A DNA stretch of 64,000 bases from Stutzerimonas stutzeri (GCA_002387205.1 DGLA01000004.1:36188-100187), one strand, 5' to 3'. Shown: positions 50,566 to 60,186, numbered from the stretch's first letter. Program-made: numbers and translations. The notes: generated by a model from the sequence alone, not told the origin.

Positions 50566-52638
50566 TCAGTCTTTCAGGAACTCCGGCAGTTTGGGGTCGC
50601 CTTTGCCCGGCAGGCTGTAGGCGACCACATAGTCGCCCGGCGGCGTCTCCATGAAGTGATGGCCGCCCGCGACGATCACCAGGTACTGGCGCCCGTTGGC
50701 CTCGTAGGTCATTGGCGTCGCCTGGCCCCCGGCTGGCAGCACGTCTTCCCACAGCACTTCACCGGTGTCGATGTCGATTGCGCGGATCAGGTTGTCGGTG
50801 GCCGCCGCGATGAAGATCAGGCCGCCCGCGGTAATCACCGGGCCGCCATTGTTCGGCGTACCAACTTTCACCGGCAGATGCGACGAGATACCGAACGGCC
50901 CGTTGCGGCGCGCGGTGCCCAGCGGTTCGTTCCACAGCACCTCGCGGGTGTTGAGGTCGATGGCCATGATGCCGCCGAACGGCGGACGTGAGCAGGGCAC
51001 GCCGGTCAGGCTGTTGCGCCAGGCCTGGATGGACACGGCATAGGGCGAACCTGACTGCGGTACCGAGCCTCCTGATGACGTGCTGCCGCCGGGTACGCCG
51101 AGCGGGACCATGCCGCGCTCGTTGGCTTTCTCGCGCGGGATGAGCTGGTCATGCATGGCGATGTGGTTGTAGTTCAGCACCAGGATGTTGCGGTCGGTGT
51201 CCACCGCGGCGCTGCCCCAGTCGTTACCGCCGTTGTAGCTCGGCCACTGCAGAAATGGCCGGTCCACGCTCGGCGGTGTGTACATGCCTTCATAGTTGGC
51301 GCGCTTGAACTGGATCCGGCACCACAGCTGGTCCAGCGGCGTCACGCCCCAGGCATCGCTCTCGGTCAGCGGCTCGCGTGGCATCGACGGCATGCCGACC
51401 GAGAATGGTTGCGTAGGCGATAGCGTTTCGTCGGGCAATGTGCTGGCCGGCACCTGGCGTTCCTCGACAGGTGTCAGCGGCTCGCCAGTGCGGCGGTCGA
51501 GCACATAGATGTCGCCCATCTTGGTGGGCAGTACCAGCGCTGGAACTGTGCGGCCGTCGCTGACCGGAAAGTCGATCAGGCTGCCCTGGGAGCCGAGGTC
51601 ATAGTCCCAGACATCGTTATGCACGGTCTGGAACACCCAGCGCACTGATCCGTCGGTAACGTCCAGAGCGACCAGCGCGGTCGAGTAGGGCTTTTCGAAC
51701 TCACGGCGATTGCCGCTCCAGTAGTCCACCGACGAGTTGCCCATCGGCACATAGACCAGCCCGAGATCCTCGTCGCCGGAGAAGATGGTCCAGGCGTTGG
51801 GCGTGCCCCGGGTGTAGACCTCATCCCCTTCGGGCAGCCCGGTCTCGCCAGGACGGCCCATGTCCCACGCCCAGGCCAGCTCGCCGGTGGTCGCGTCGTA
51901 TCCGCGAATCACGCCAGACGGCGCGTCTTCCTTTTGCCCGTCGAGGACCTGATGTCCGACCACGGCGACTCCGCGAACGATGGTTGGTGGTGAGGTCACT
52001 GCGACGTAGCCGGGTACGGAGTCGCCCATGCCTTCCATTAGATCGACATGCCCGGCATGGCCGAAGTCGGCGCAGGGCATGCCGGTGTCGGCGTCCACCG
52101 CGACCAGTTCGGCGTCGAGTGTGCCCTCGATGATACGGCGCTTGCAGGCCGCGTCATCGGGCGCATCCGGCACCTCGTAGTAGCTCACGCCACGGCAGGT
52201 GGCCGAATAGGGAATATGGTCGGTCGAAACCTCCGGGTCGTAGCGCCAGCGCTCACGTCCGCTGCTGGCATCCAGCGATATCAGCACATTCAGCGCATCG
52301 CACAGGTAGAGATTGTCACCAACCTTGAGCGGCGTGGTTTCCGGCGCCCACTTCTTGTCGACCACCGACTGCTCGGGCAGGTTGCCGGTGCGATAGCCCC
52401 AAACCGGCTTGAGATCGGCGACGTTGTCGCGGTTGATCAGATCCAGCGGTGAGTAGCGCGTGGCTGCATTGTTGCGTCCGTAGGCGGTCCAGTCGGCTGG
52501 TTCGGGTTCGGTACCCGCCGGTCCCGGCGACACCGTGGTGGCGGGTTCGAGCGAAGGGTCCGCGGGAGTCGTTTGGGCGTAGCTGAGCGGTAGCCAGGCC
52601 AGGCTTAACAGGCCAACGAGTCGAATCAGACAGGTCAT
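50566..52638 (-). CDS. PQQ-dependent dehydrogenase catalytic subunit (glucose/quinate/polyol family)
   Basis: 690 residues with its own N-terminal secretion-type segment (MTCLIRLVGLLSLAWLPLSYAQ), then an eight-bladed PQQ propeller: DWTAYGRNNAATRYSPL, TVHNDVWDYDLGSQG, LWCRIQFKRANYEGMYTPPS, GGNDWGSAAVDTDRN, GGPVITAGGLIFIAA. Usually this domain is fused to the membrane anchor (about 800 residues, as in Gcd). Here the anchor is the preceding gene, overlapping by ATGA, as in SldBA polyol dehydrogenases. The substrate could be glucose, quinate or a polyol. Confidence 0.85.
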   Translation of the reverse strand: MTCLIRLVGLLSLAWLPLSYAQTTPADPSLEPATTVSPGPAGTEPEPADWTAYGRNNAATRYSPLDLINRDNVADLKPVWGYRTGNLPEQSVVDKKWAPETTPLKVGDNLYLCDALNVLISLDASSGRERWRYDPEVSTDHIPYSATCRGVSYYEVPDAPDDAACKRRIIEGTLDAELVAVDADTGMPCADFGHAGHVDLMEGMGDSVPGYVAVTSPPTIVRGVAVVGHQVLDGQKEDAPSGVIRGYDATTGELAWAWDMGRPGETGLPEGDEVYTRGTPNAWTIFSGDEDLGLVYVPMGNSSVDYWSGNRREFEKPYSTALVALDVTDGSVRWVFQTVHNDVWDYDLGSQGSLIDFPVSDGRTVPALVLPTKMGDIYVLDRRTGEPLTPVEERQVPASTLPDETLSPTQPFSVGMPSMPREPLTESDAWGVTPLDQLWCRIQFKRANYEGMYTPPSVDRPFLQWPSYNGGNDWGSAAVDTDRNILVLNYNHIAMHDQLIPREKANERGMVPLGVPGGSTSSGGSVPQSGSPYAVSIQAWRNSLTGVPCSRPPFGGIMAIDLNTREVLWNEPLGTARRNGPFGISSHLPVKVGTPNNGGPVITAGGLIFIAAATDNLIRAIDIDTGEVLWEDVLPAGGQATPMTYEANGRQYLVIVAGGHHFMETPPGDYVVAYSLPGKGDPKLPEFLKD

Positions 52639-53006
52639 GGGTGCGCCTCCCTGCGGGTGTGGCGCCGCAGCACCGGAATGAACGCCAGCGTGAGCAGGGC
52701 GATTACGGCCAGCGCCACCAGGCGTGGCACCAGCGCCCAGAGGTCGAGGCCGACCTCCCAGATCGCCCAGATCAGGGTGCCGATGAACACCAGCCAGTAG
52801 AGCAGGACGCCACTGATGCGCTGCATGAACAGCAGCACGCCGGAAATCAGCATGCCGGCTCCAGCGATGAGGTAATACCAGGAACCGCCGAGGCTGATCA
52901 GCCAGACACCGCCAGCAGCGAGGGCGAGGCCAAACAGGGCGACAATGAGGGCGAAGATTTTCAGCGCCCAGTAGGCGAAACCGCGGGCATGAGGTGATCC
53001 GGACAC
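52635..53006 (-). CDS. membrane anchor subunit of PQQ dehydrogenase (SldB/GcdN-like)
   Basis: 123 residues, four membrane segments matching the N-terminal domain of membrane-bound glucose dehydrogenase (LALAAGGVWLISLGGSWYYL, IWAIWEVGLDLWALVPRLVA). That domain carries the ubiquinone contact and anchors the enzyme. Gcd has five such helices; the fifth may be supplied by the hydrophobic start of the next gene. TGA overlaps the catalytic-subunit ATG. Confidence 0.82.
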   Translation of the reverse strand: MSGSPHARGFAYWALKIFALIVALFGLALAAGGVWLISLGGSWYYLIAGAGMLISGVLLFMQRISGVLLYWLVFIGTLIWAIWEVGLDLWALVPRLVALAVIALLTLAFIPVLRRHTRREAHP

Positions 53007-53123
53007 GTAGCGCTCTCCCTTGGACCGATGGATGAGGCGTCGCCAATACGATCGGCGACGTGGCTCAACTTTTGGGTCTCAAGGGACGCTCAGGTTCCAT
53101 GAACGTTTCGGTTTGTGTCCTGC

Positions 53124-53696
53124 TCAGGCCATGAGCAACCAGGCACCAGCCAACGCAGAGGCACCGCCTGCAATGCGTACCAGGGGCATGGCGAGTTGCG
53201 GCAGGTTGCGAGCGATGGCGTAACCGATGCCATGCAGCGCGGCAGTGGCAGCGACGAAGCCAGCGGCATAACCCCAAGGGCTGGACAGCGCTGGCAGTTC
53301 CAGACCATGGGCCACGCCATGGCTGAGGGCGAACAGCGCGGTCAGGCCGGCCGCAACGGCCAGCGGTGGACGCACCGCCAACGCGACCAGCAGCCCAAGC
53401 GCCAGTACCGAGCCGGCGATGCCGGTTTCCATCAGCGGCATTTCAATGCCGGCGAAGCCGAGCAGCCCGCCGACGAGCATGGTGGCGACGAAGGTCAGCG
53501 GCAACAACCAGCGCGCGCTGCCCTGCTGCTGCGCCGCCCAGAGCCCAACAGCCAGCATTGCCAGCAGATGGTCTAGGCCGAAGATAGGGTGAGCGATGCC
53601 GGACATCAGGCCAGCGTGATCATGGCCGGGATGGGCGAAGGCCAAGGCAGGGCTCAGCAACAGGGCGGCGGTAAGCAGCGGTTTGCGGGGGTTCAT
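53124..53696 (-). CDS. hupE: HupE/UreJ family nickel permease
   Basis: 190 residues: signal sequence (LLLSPALAFA), the His-rich mature start HPGHDHAG, family motif HPIFGLDHLLAMLAVGLWA and about six membrane helices. Members import nickel or cobalt. It follows ureG by 29 bp, so nickel supply to urease is the natural assignment. Confidence 0.9.
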   Translation of the reverse strand: MNPRKPLLTAALLLSPALAFAHPGHDHAGLMSGIAHPIFGLDHLLAMLAVGLWAAQQQGSARWLLPLTFVATMLVGGLLGFAGIEMPLMETGIAGSVLALGLLVALAVRPPLAVAAGLTALFALSHGVAHGLELPALSSPWGYAAGFVAATAALHGIGYAIARNLPQLAMPLVRIAGGASALAGAWLLMA

Positions 53697-53725
53697 TTCG
53701 GATTCCTCTATGGGCGGATGGGCGA

Positions 53726-54340
<615 letters not shown>

Positions 54341-54367
54341 GGTCTGTTTCCTCGTGTGAAAGTTGTC

Positions 54368-55045
54368 TCAGGAGCGGAACAGGCGGCTGTATTGTCGTTC
54401 ATGCGCCATGCTCGCCAGGGACAGGCCAAAGGCGGCGCTGCCCCAGTGTTCTGGCTCGATAAGGGTTGCGTCGTGCTGGGCCCGCTGAAGGGTTGGTAGC
54501 AACTGCGAGGTCAGCCGCTGGGCCGCTTGCTGCCCGAGCGGCAGGGTTTTCATCAGCACCGCCAGTTGGTTTTCCAGCCAGCCCCAGAGCCAGGCGGTCA
54601 GCGCATCGTCCGGGCTGATGCCCCAGGCACGCGCGGCCAGAGCCCAGCCCAGGGCGAGACCGGGTTCCTCGATGCGCTGAAACAGGGCGCGGGCCGGGGC
54701 GTCGAGCTCGGGCAGATTGTCCAGCAGTTGCTTCAGTGAGTAGCCCATCTGCCGGCTTTCCAGGCGCAGTTCGCGGGTTTCGCGACTGGCGCGATGGCAA
54801 TCGGCAAGTCGATCGAGTTCTGCCCAGTCTTCAGCCGCGGCCGCTTGACAATGGGCCAGCAGCAAAGGCGCTTCGAAGCGCGCCAGATTCAGCAGCAGCT
54901 GATCGCCCAGCCAACGACGGGCGCTGGCTTCGTCGTGTACCCGCTCGCATTCGACGGCCATTTCCAGGCCCTGCGAATAGCTGTATCCACCGATCGGCAA
55001 CTGCGGGCTGGCAAGCCGCAGCAGCGCGAACGCTGCAGGATTCAC
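54368..55045 (-). CDS. ureF: urease accessory protein UreF
   Basis: 225 residues from GTG 55045; all-helical UreF family (LRLASPQLPIGGYSYSQGLEMAVE, SRETRELRLESRQMGYSLKQLL). Acts in the UreFGH activation complex as regulator of UreG. The GTG overlaps the ureE stop (GTGA), which supports this start over the longer frame reaching 55378. Confidence 0.93.
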   Translation of the reverse strand: MNPAAFALLRLASPQLPIGGYSYSQGLEMAVECERVHDEASARRWLGDQLLLNLARFEAPLLLAHCQAAAAEDWAELDRLADCHRASRETRELRLESRQMGYSLKQLLDNLPELDAPARALFQRIEEPGLALGWALAARAWGISPDDALTAWLWGWLENQLAVLMKTLPLGQQAAQRLTSQLLPTLQRAQHDATLIEPEHWGSAAFGLSLASMAHERQYSRLFRS

Positions 55046-55542
55046 GTGCGCACGCCAAACTGATGCAGACGCGGCGCGTAGCTGAACTCGGCTTCGCCTG
55101 CGTGGGAGTGGTGATGGCCGCCACCGTAGGCGCCGTGTTCGGGCTGGAAGGGGGCTTCGATGGCCTCGACGCTTGCGCCCAGCTGCAGCAGCATGTCTTT
55201 CAGAACGTAGTCGTCGAGCAACCTCAGCCAGCCGTCGCCGACCTGCAGTGCCACATGGCGATTGCCCAAGTGATAGGCGGCGCGCGTCAGTTCGAACGCG
55301 CTGCTGCAGGTCACATGAAGGAGCTGTTCGGCGCGGGCCTTTACGCGGACGATACGGCCATCCTCGGCGCGCAGGCATTCGCCGTCATGTAGCGGTTGCT
55401 GGCCGCGCTCGAGAAACAGGCCGACATCCTCACCCGTGGTGGTGAAGCAACGCAGACGCGACTTGCTACGGGCTTCGAAGGTCAGCTCCAGCTCGGCGTC
55501 GACGTTAGCCTGCGGGGAGGTGCGGTGGTGAATGACCAGCAT
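55042..55542 (-). CDS. ureE: urease nickel metallochaperone UreE
   Basis: 166 residues: N-terminal peptide-binding domain (LTFEARSKSRLRCFTTTGEDVGLFL) and a C-terminal metal-binding domain (AYHLGNRHVALQVGDGWLRLLDDYVLKDML) with the shorter His tail GGGHHHSHAGE. First gene of the accessory operon. ATG 55542 is 37 bp from a sigma-54-type promoter. Confidence 0.95.
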   Translation of the reverse strand: MLVIHHRTSPQANVDAELELTFEARSKSRLRCFTTTGEDVGLFLERGQQPLHDGECLRAEDGRIVRVKARAEQLLHVTCSSAFELTRAAYHLGNRHVALQVGDGWLRLLDDYVLKDMLLQLGASVEAIEAPFQPEHGAYGGGHHHSHAGEAEFSYAPRLHQFGVRT

Positions 55543-55578
55543 GGCGAGCAGTTCCGGTTGTGCTATTGGCACAAGCAG

Positions 55579-55594
55579 AGCAAGGCCCTTGCCA
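55579..55594 (-). promoter_or_regulatory. sigma-54 promoter of ureEFG-hupE
   Basis: Minus strand TGGCAAGGGCCTTGCT matches TGGCACG-N4-TTGCT in 11 of 12 defined bases, with GG and GC separated by exactly 10 bp. It is 37 bp upstream of the ureE ATG. Confidence 0.75.
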
Positions 55595-55689
55595 ACCCGC
55601 CGCAACAGACGCGTCCCGCAGCCTGTGGGCCGAACGTGCGTGAAAATGGGGCTCTGCGCTGTTCCGTTGTGGTGCGCCTGTGTGTGGTT

Positions 55690-55706
55690 TGCACCATCTG
55701 AGTGCG
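55690..55706. promoter_or_regulatory. NtrC-type enhancer dyad upstream of ureE
   Basis: TGCACCATCTGAGTGCG fits the 17-bp NtrC dyad TGCACC-N5-GGTGCA (one arm TGCACC, other arm AGTGCG). It lies about 100 bp upstream of the sigma-54 promoter, a normal enhancer distance. Confidence 0.55.
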
Positions 55707-55707
55707 A

Positions 55708-56208
55708 TCAGTGCAGTGCCCGCACCATGTAGACGGCAGGAATCTGGTAGCTGGCCAGGTTGCTAGCTTGGGGCGGCTCCAGCTCCGTATGTGCCGCATA
55801 GCCGAGCCGAGACCAGAAAGCCTCGGACTCCTGCACCGACACCAGCGCCGAATAGCGCAACTTCTGACTGCGCGCCTGCTCGAGGTTTTTCTGCACCAAT
55901 GCCGGTCCGATTCCTCGGCCACTGGCGCGCCGGGAGACGGCAAGGTCATGCAGATAGAGGCAGTCGGCCTTGGCGTGGGACTCGAAGTCGCCATCCAGTG
56001 GCGTCACCTTGCCGACCCGCGAGTGGTAGGCGAAGAGATAGGCGCATACGCCCAGGTCGTCCTCGGCCACCCAGGCCAGCTGCGGGCAGGCGGCGAGACG
56101 GTTGAGGATCACCGCTTCGTCCTCGTGGACTTCGACGGCATAGGATTCTTCCTGAATCGCCATCACCGCAGGTAGATCGCGCACCTGCATCGCTCTCAAC
56201 TTGAACAT
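55708..56208 (-). CDS. GNAT-family N-acetyltransferase
   Basis: 166 residues with the GNAT acetyl-CoA loop (LHDLAVSRRASGRGIGPALVQ) and the C-terminal FWSRLGYA motif. Acceptor substrate unknown. A GNAT gene beside urease genes is common in Pseudomonas, but no functional tie is shown. ATG 56208 chosen because the frame to 56310 overlaps the divergent transporter region. Confidence 0.85.
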   Translation of the reverse strand: MFKLRAMQVRDLPAVMAIQEESYAVEVHEDEAVILNRLAACPQLAWVAEDDLGVCAYLFAYHSRVGKVTPLDGDFESHAKADCLYLHDLAVSRRASGRGIGPALVQKNLEQARSQKLRYSALVSVQESEAFWSRLGYAAHTELEPPQASNLASYQIPAVYMVRALH

Positions 56209-56408
56209 CAAAGAACACTCGAACGGGTTCGGACCGCTGTGGGGCCGCGAAGGGCTGGCGATCATACGCGAACAGATGTGACAGAGTGAGCGGCCAGACG
56301 AGGGGCACAAGCGAGATCGACTGGTCAGTTCGATTCATCCGGACACTGACGAAAAGCCGATTTACGGGCATAATTCTTAGGTTGCTACCTATTGTCGCGG
56401 TTAACCCA

Positions 56409-57281
56409 TTGAATAATTCCCACCGGCCCTTGCTTGGCGTGCTGCTCATCCTGGCTTCCTGCCTGACGCTCGCGACCCATGACGGGCTGTCCAAGTACCT
56501 GACGCAGCTCTATCCGGTGTTCCTGATCATTTGGGGGCGCTACCTGGCCCAGTCGACGCTGATGTTTGCCCTCTTCACGCCGCGAATGGGGCGCCGCGTG
56601 TTCCACACCTTGCGGCTGAAGCTGCAGATCTGCCGTGGGCTCAGTCTGGTCTGCGTGAGCATGCTGTTCATCAGCGGCCTGAGTTATATCCCGCTGGCCG
56701 AAGCGACGGCAGTCATCTTTCTGACCCCATTGCTGGTTACCATCGCGTCCGCCTTGCTTGGCGAGCAGGTCAGCCGTGCCCAATGGCTGGCGGTCGGTTG
56801 TGGGCTGATCGGCGTGATGATCATCGTGCGGCCGGGCGGTGCCCTGTTCACCCCGGCCATCTTGCTGCCGCTCGGCGCAGCGCTGAGCTTCACGGTCTAT
56901 CAGTTGATCACGCGTCGACTCAGCGCCACGGATCATCCGGTGACCAGCAATTTCATCACCAGCGTGGTCGGCAGCCTGGTGCTGAGCGTGCTGGTGATCT
57001 TCAACTGGCAGACTCCGACGCTGCATGACGCGCTGCTGATGGCAGCGCTCGGCGCCATGGCCATGAGCGGCCATCTGCTACTGACCAATGCGTTTCGCTT
57101 TGCCAGTGCCGCCGCGCTGGCGCCCTTCACCTATTCGCAGATCATCTTTGCCGGAGTGGTGGGCCTGATTGCCTTTGGACATACGCCGGATCTGGGCGCC
57201 ATTGTCGGCATGGCCATCATCATCGCCAGCGGGCTGGTCATGGCGTATGTGCAGGGGCGGCGACCGCGCCCGACACTCTGA
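56409..57281 (+). CDS. EamA/DMT-superfamily transporter
   Basis: About 290 residues with ten predicted membrane helices and two EamA repeats (GVLLILASCLTLATHDGLSKYL; AALSFTVYQLITRRLSATDHPVT). Exports or imports small metabolites; substrate unknown. The start is uncertain: TTG 56409 gives the usual N-terminus (LNNSHRPLLGVLLIL), while GTG 56286 would add 41 mostly polar residues. Neither has a clear ribosome-binding site. An inverted repeat CGGACAG/CTGTCCG (57288-57310) follows the gene. Confidence 0.78.
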   Translation: MNNSHRPLLGVLLILASCLTLATHDGLSKYLTQLYPVFLIIWGRYLAQSTLMFALFTPRMGRRVFHTLRLKLQICRGLSLVCVSMLFISGLSYIPLAEATAVIFLTPLLVTIASALLGEQVSRAQWLAVGCGLIGVMIIVRPGGALFTPAILLPLGAALSFTVYQLITRRLSATDHPVTSNFITSVVGSLVLSVLVIFNWQTPTLHDALLMAALGAMAMSGHLLLTNAFRFASAAALAPFTYSQIIFAGVVGLIAFGHTPDLGAIVGMAIIIASGLVMAYVQGRRPRPTL

Positions 57282-57376
57282 AACACTCGGACAGCCCACT
57301 GCGCTGTCCGCGCAATACCAACACTTGACCAGACAAGGGCGACTCGACCCTTGCGTGCGATTCATCAGGAACCCAC

Positions 57377-58240
57377 ATGCAACGTATCTCTCATCACACC
57401 CTGCGCAGCGAATTCCGTCGGCTGCTGGCCTCCGACCGCTGCTACCACACTGCCTCGGTATTCGACCCGATGTCGGCGCGTATCGCCGCCGATCTAGAAT
57501 TCGAAGTCGGCATTCTCGGTGGCTCGGTCGCCTCGCTACAAGTCCTGGCCGCGCCCGACTTTGCGCTGATCACCCTGAGTGAATTCGTCGAGCAGGCCAC
57601 GCGCATCGGCCGCGTATCGCGACTGCCGATCATCGCCGACGCCGACCACGGCTATGGCAACGCGCTGAACGTGATGCGCACCGTGGTTGAGCTGGAGCGC
57701 GCAGGAATCGCGGCGCTGACCATTGAAGACACCCTGCTGCCCGCCAAATTCGGGCGCAAGTCCACCGACCTGATCGGCATGTTCGAAGCGGTCGGCAAGA
57801 TCCGTGCGGCGCTGGAGGCGCGCATCGACCCCGAGCTGTGCATCATCGCGCGGACCAACGCCGGCGTGATCGGCCTGGAAGAGGTGATTGCGCGCGTGCA
57901 GGCCTATGAGGCCGCAGGCGCCGATGCCATCTGCCTGGTGGGTATCGAAGATTTCGAACAGCTCGAGCAGGTCGCGGAAAAGCTCAAGGTGCCGCTGATG
58001 CTGGTCACCTATGGCAACCCGCGCCTGCGTGACAATGCCCGGCTGGCCGACCTTGGCGTGCGTATCGTGGTCAATGGACATGCGGCTTACTTCGCGGCCA
58101 TCAAGGCCACCTATGACTGCCTGCGCGAACAGCGCCAGATCGATGCATCCGATCTCAACGCTTCGCAGTTGTCGGTCAAATACTCGACGGCCGAGGAATA
58201 TATGGTCTGGGCCGAGGACTATATGCAGGTCAAGGAGTGA
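57377..58240 (+). CDS. oxaloacetate decarboxylase-like protein (ICL/PEP mutase superfamily)
   Basis: 287 residues; from memory the same length as PA4872 of P. aeruginosa, a characterised oxaloacetate decarboxylase. TIM-barrel with metal and substrate motifs LPIIADADHGYG, IEDTLLPAKFG and IIARTNA. The catalytic loop lacks the Cys of isocitrate lyase (KFGRKST). Assignment to oxaloacetate is by similarity. Confidence 0.82.
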   Translation: MQRISHHTLRSEFRRLLASDRCYHTASVFDPMSARIAADLEFEVGILGGSVASLQVLAAPDFALITLSEFVEQATRIGRVSRLPIIADADHGYGNALNVMRTVVELERAGIAALTIEDTLLPAKFGRKSTDLIGMFEAVGKIRAALEARIDPELCIIARTNAGVIGLEEVIARVQAYEAAGADAICLVGIEDFEQLEQVAEKLKVPLMLVTYGNPRLRDNARLADLGVRIVVNGHAAYFAAIKATYDCLREQRQIDASDLNASQLSVKYSTAEEYMVWAEDYMQVKE

Positions 58241-58300
58241 CCGATTACACCCGGCCGCATGCGTTGCCGGGTGACCTTATCTGAGCTAACGGAGAATCGA

Positions 58301-59470
58301 TTGAGCCCACGCCTGCTGACATTCATGGTCGCCTTCGCGGCGTTTCTCGGGCCTTTCACCCAGACGGTCTATGCGCCGATCCTGCCGGAGCTGGGCGAAT
58401 CGCTGAACACCACGCCGTTGCTGATCAACCTCAGCATCTCCATCTTTACCTTCGTTCTGGCATTCATGCAGATCGTCTACGGCCCGCTGGTGGATCGAAG
58501 TGGCCGCAGGCGCACCCTGTTGCTGGGCTTGGCCTGTTACATCGGCGCGTCCATCGGCTGTTTTCTCTCGACCAACATCGAGACGCTGCTGGTGTTTCGT
58601 GCCTTGCAGGCGGTGGGTATCGCTGCCGGTGCGGTGGTGGCAGTGACGGTGATCGGTGACCGTTTCGAAGGCGCCGAGCGCGGCCGGGCGATGGGCTCGT
58701 TCCAGATGATGGTGGCGCTGGGGCCGGTGGTAGGTCCGGTGGTGGGCGGCTTCATTGGTGAACACCTCGACTTCCACTACGTATTCCTGCTGCTCGCCGT
58801 GGTCGGTGGCGTTGCGCTGCTGAGCAACGCCGTCTGGTTACAGGAAACCCGTCCGGCGGGCGGCACGCCTCGCGCCTTTCATCCCAGGGAATACCTGGAT
58901 GTGCTGCGCAACCGCCAGGGGCTGGCGATCATGCTGCTGAGCTTCGTGCAGTACTACGCCTTCTATAACTACCTGGTGTTCATGCCGCGCGTCCTCGGCA
59001 GCACGTACGGCCTGAGCGCCAGTGAGAAAGGGATGGTGTTTCTGCCGCTGTCCATTGCCGTGGTGATCGGCAGTTTTGCCGGCGGACGACTGCTCGGACA
59101 CTGGCGGCCGCGACCGGCGCTGGTCACGACCGCGGCGCTCAATGCGCTCAGCCTGTTGCTGTTTCTTGCCGTCGCCCAGTGGTCGCTGGCTGCTCTGGTG
59201 GTCGCCGTCAGCGCCTTCGGACTGTTTCTCGGCCTGTCGTTGCCGGTACAGACCAGCCTGCTGATGGATCTGTATCCGCACAACCGCGCCACGGCGGTGG
59301 GCAGCTACAACTTTTTCCGCTTCATGGGCATGGCCACCGGCCCGGTGCTCGGCTCATGGCTCTATGGGGATGGCAATCTCGGCATGCTTTACGGCTTTGC
59401 CGCCACGGCATTCCTGCTTGCGGTCTGGCACGCACGGATGCGCTTCAACCAGGCCTGCTCGCCGCGCTAG
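58301..59470 (+). CDS. MFS drug/metabolite exporter
   Basis: 389 residues with 12 membrane helices. Motif A in YGPLVDRSGRRRTLLLG and motif C in QMMVALGPVVGPVVGGF, as in DHA1-type (Bcr/CflA) exporters. TTG 58301 is preferred because GGAGA precedes it by 5-9 bp and it starts directly before helix 1. The stop codon TAG shares the tetramer CTAG (59467-59470) with the stop of the convergent porin gene. Confidence 0.85.
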   Translation: MSPRLLTFMVAFAAFLGPFTQTVYAPILPELGESLNTTPLLINLSISIFTFVLAFMQIVYGPLVDRSGRRRTLLLGLACYIGASIGCFLSTNIETLLVFRALQAVGIAAGAVVAVTVIGDRFEGAERGRAMGSFQMMVALGPVVGPVVGGFIGEHLDFHYVFLLLAVVGGVALLSNAVWLQETRPAGGTPRAFHPREYLDVLRNRQGLAIMLLSFVQYYAFYNYLVFMPRVLGSTYGLSASEKGMVFLPLSIAVVIGSFAGGRLLGHWRPRPALVTTAALNALSLLLFLAVAQWSLAALVVAVSAFGLFLGLSLPVQTSLLMDLYPHNRATAVGSYNFFRFMGMATGPVLGSWLYGDGNLGMLYGFAATAFLLAVWHARMRFNQACSPR

Positions 59471-60186
59471 AACAGTGAGCGTTCGGCCTTGAACATGAAA
59501 TAGCTTTCGCAATGGGCGTTTTGCCCCGAATAGACACCGCACTCGGGCCCGCTCAGGCTGGAGTCGGTGTAGGACAGGTCCAGATGCATGCCGAGCAGCG
59601 GGCGGGACAGGTTCAATGACCAGTCGTGAAAAACCCGCACGCTGCCGCCCAGGTGATATTGGGGGCTGTCCATCGAGTGGGTGGCGTATTTCACTCGCAC
59701 ATCGAGATCGAACGGCCGAAACGAGCCAAGTTCCAGCAGCATCGTACTGTCGATTCGCCCCGGCGACCGGCTCAGCGCGCCACCCAGGCGGCTGCCCGCG
59801 ACATTGACCCCCGCGTAGTACTCATGGCGATCCCAGTCCTCCATTTCGGGAAAGTTGTAGCGGATCACGCCGAGCTCGAAGCCCGGTGCGTCGTCCAGGC
59901 GCTGCTGGACGTAGCCGACGTAGGTGTCCAGCTCCAGCTGATTGCCTTCGATGATGCCCATGGTCGGCGTCCACTGGCCGACGTAAAAGCCGCTGCTGTG
60001 GGTCAGGTCCAGCCCGCCGCGGAAGGTACTGCCTGCTGTCGGGCTGACCAACCCTTGCGCCATGCTGCGGGTTGGAGCCGTGCCGAGGCGCAGGTCGAAC
60101 TGGCCCACTTCGCGTTCGACGACTTCTGGTTGGCTGGCGCATCCGCTCAGGCCAATGATCAGCGCCGTCAGGATCTTCTTGTGCAT
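59467..60186 (-). CDS. TorF-family putative porin
   Basis: 239 residues. The mature part is rich in alternating beta strands with aromatic residues (GFYVGQWTPTMGIIEGNQLELDTYVGYVQQ, WDRHEYYAGVNVAGSRLGGALS) as in TorF-family outer-membrane proteins (conserved domain TIGR02001, from memory). Unusually, the signal ends in a lipobox-like IGLSGCASQ, so the protein may be lipidated. ATG 60186. Substrate unknown. Confidence 0.78.
   Translation of the reverse strand: MHKKILTALIIGLSGCASQPEVVEREVGQFDLRLGTAPTRSMAQGLVSPTAGSTFRGGLDLTHSSGFYVGQWTPTMGIIEGNQLELDTYVGYVQQRLDDAPGFELGVIRYNFPEMEDWDRHEYYAGVNVAGSRLGGALSRSPGRIDSTMLLELGSFRPFDLDVRVKYATHSMDSPQYHLGGSVRVFHDWSLNLSRPLLGMHLDLSYTDSSLSGPECGVYSGQNAHCESYFMFKAERSLF

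Noticed and set aside
50566..53046. Reading the PQQ dehydrogenase as one 826-residue protein from 53046
   Set aside because: Residues before MTCLIRLVG come from the wrong frame of the anchor gene; they are Arg/Pro-rich and not membrane-like. The ATGA-coupled two-gene reading fits both domains.
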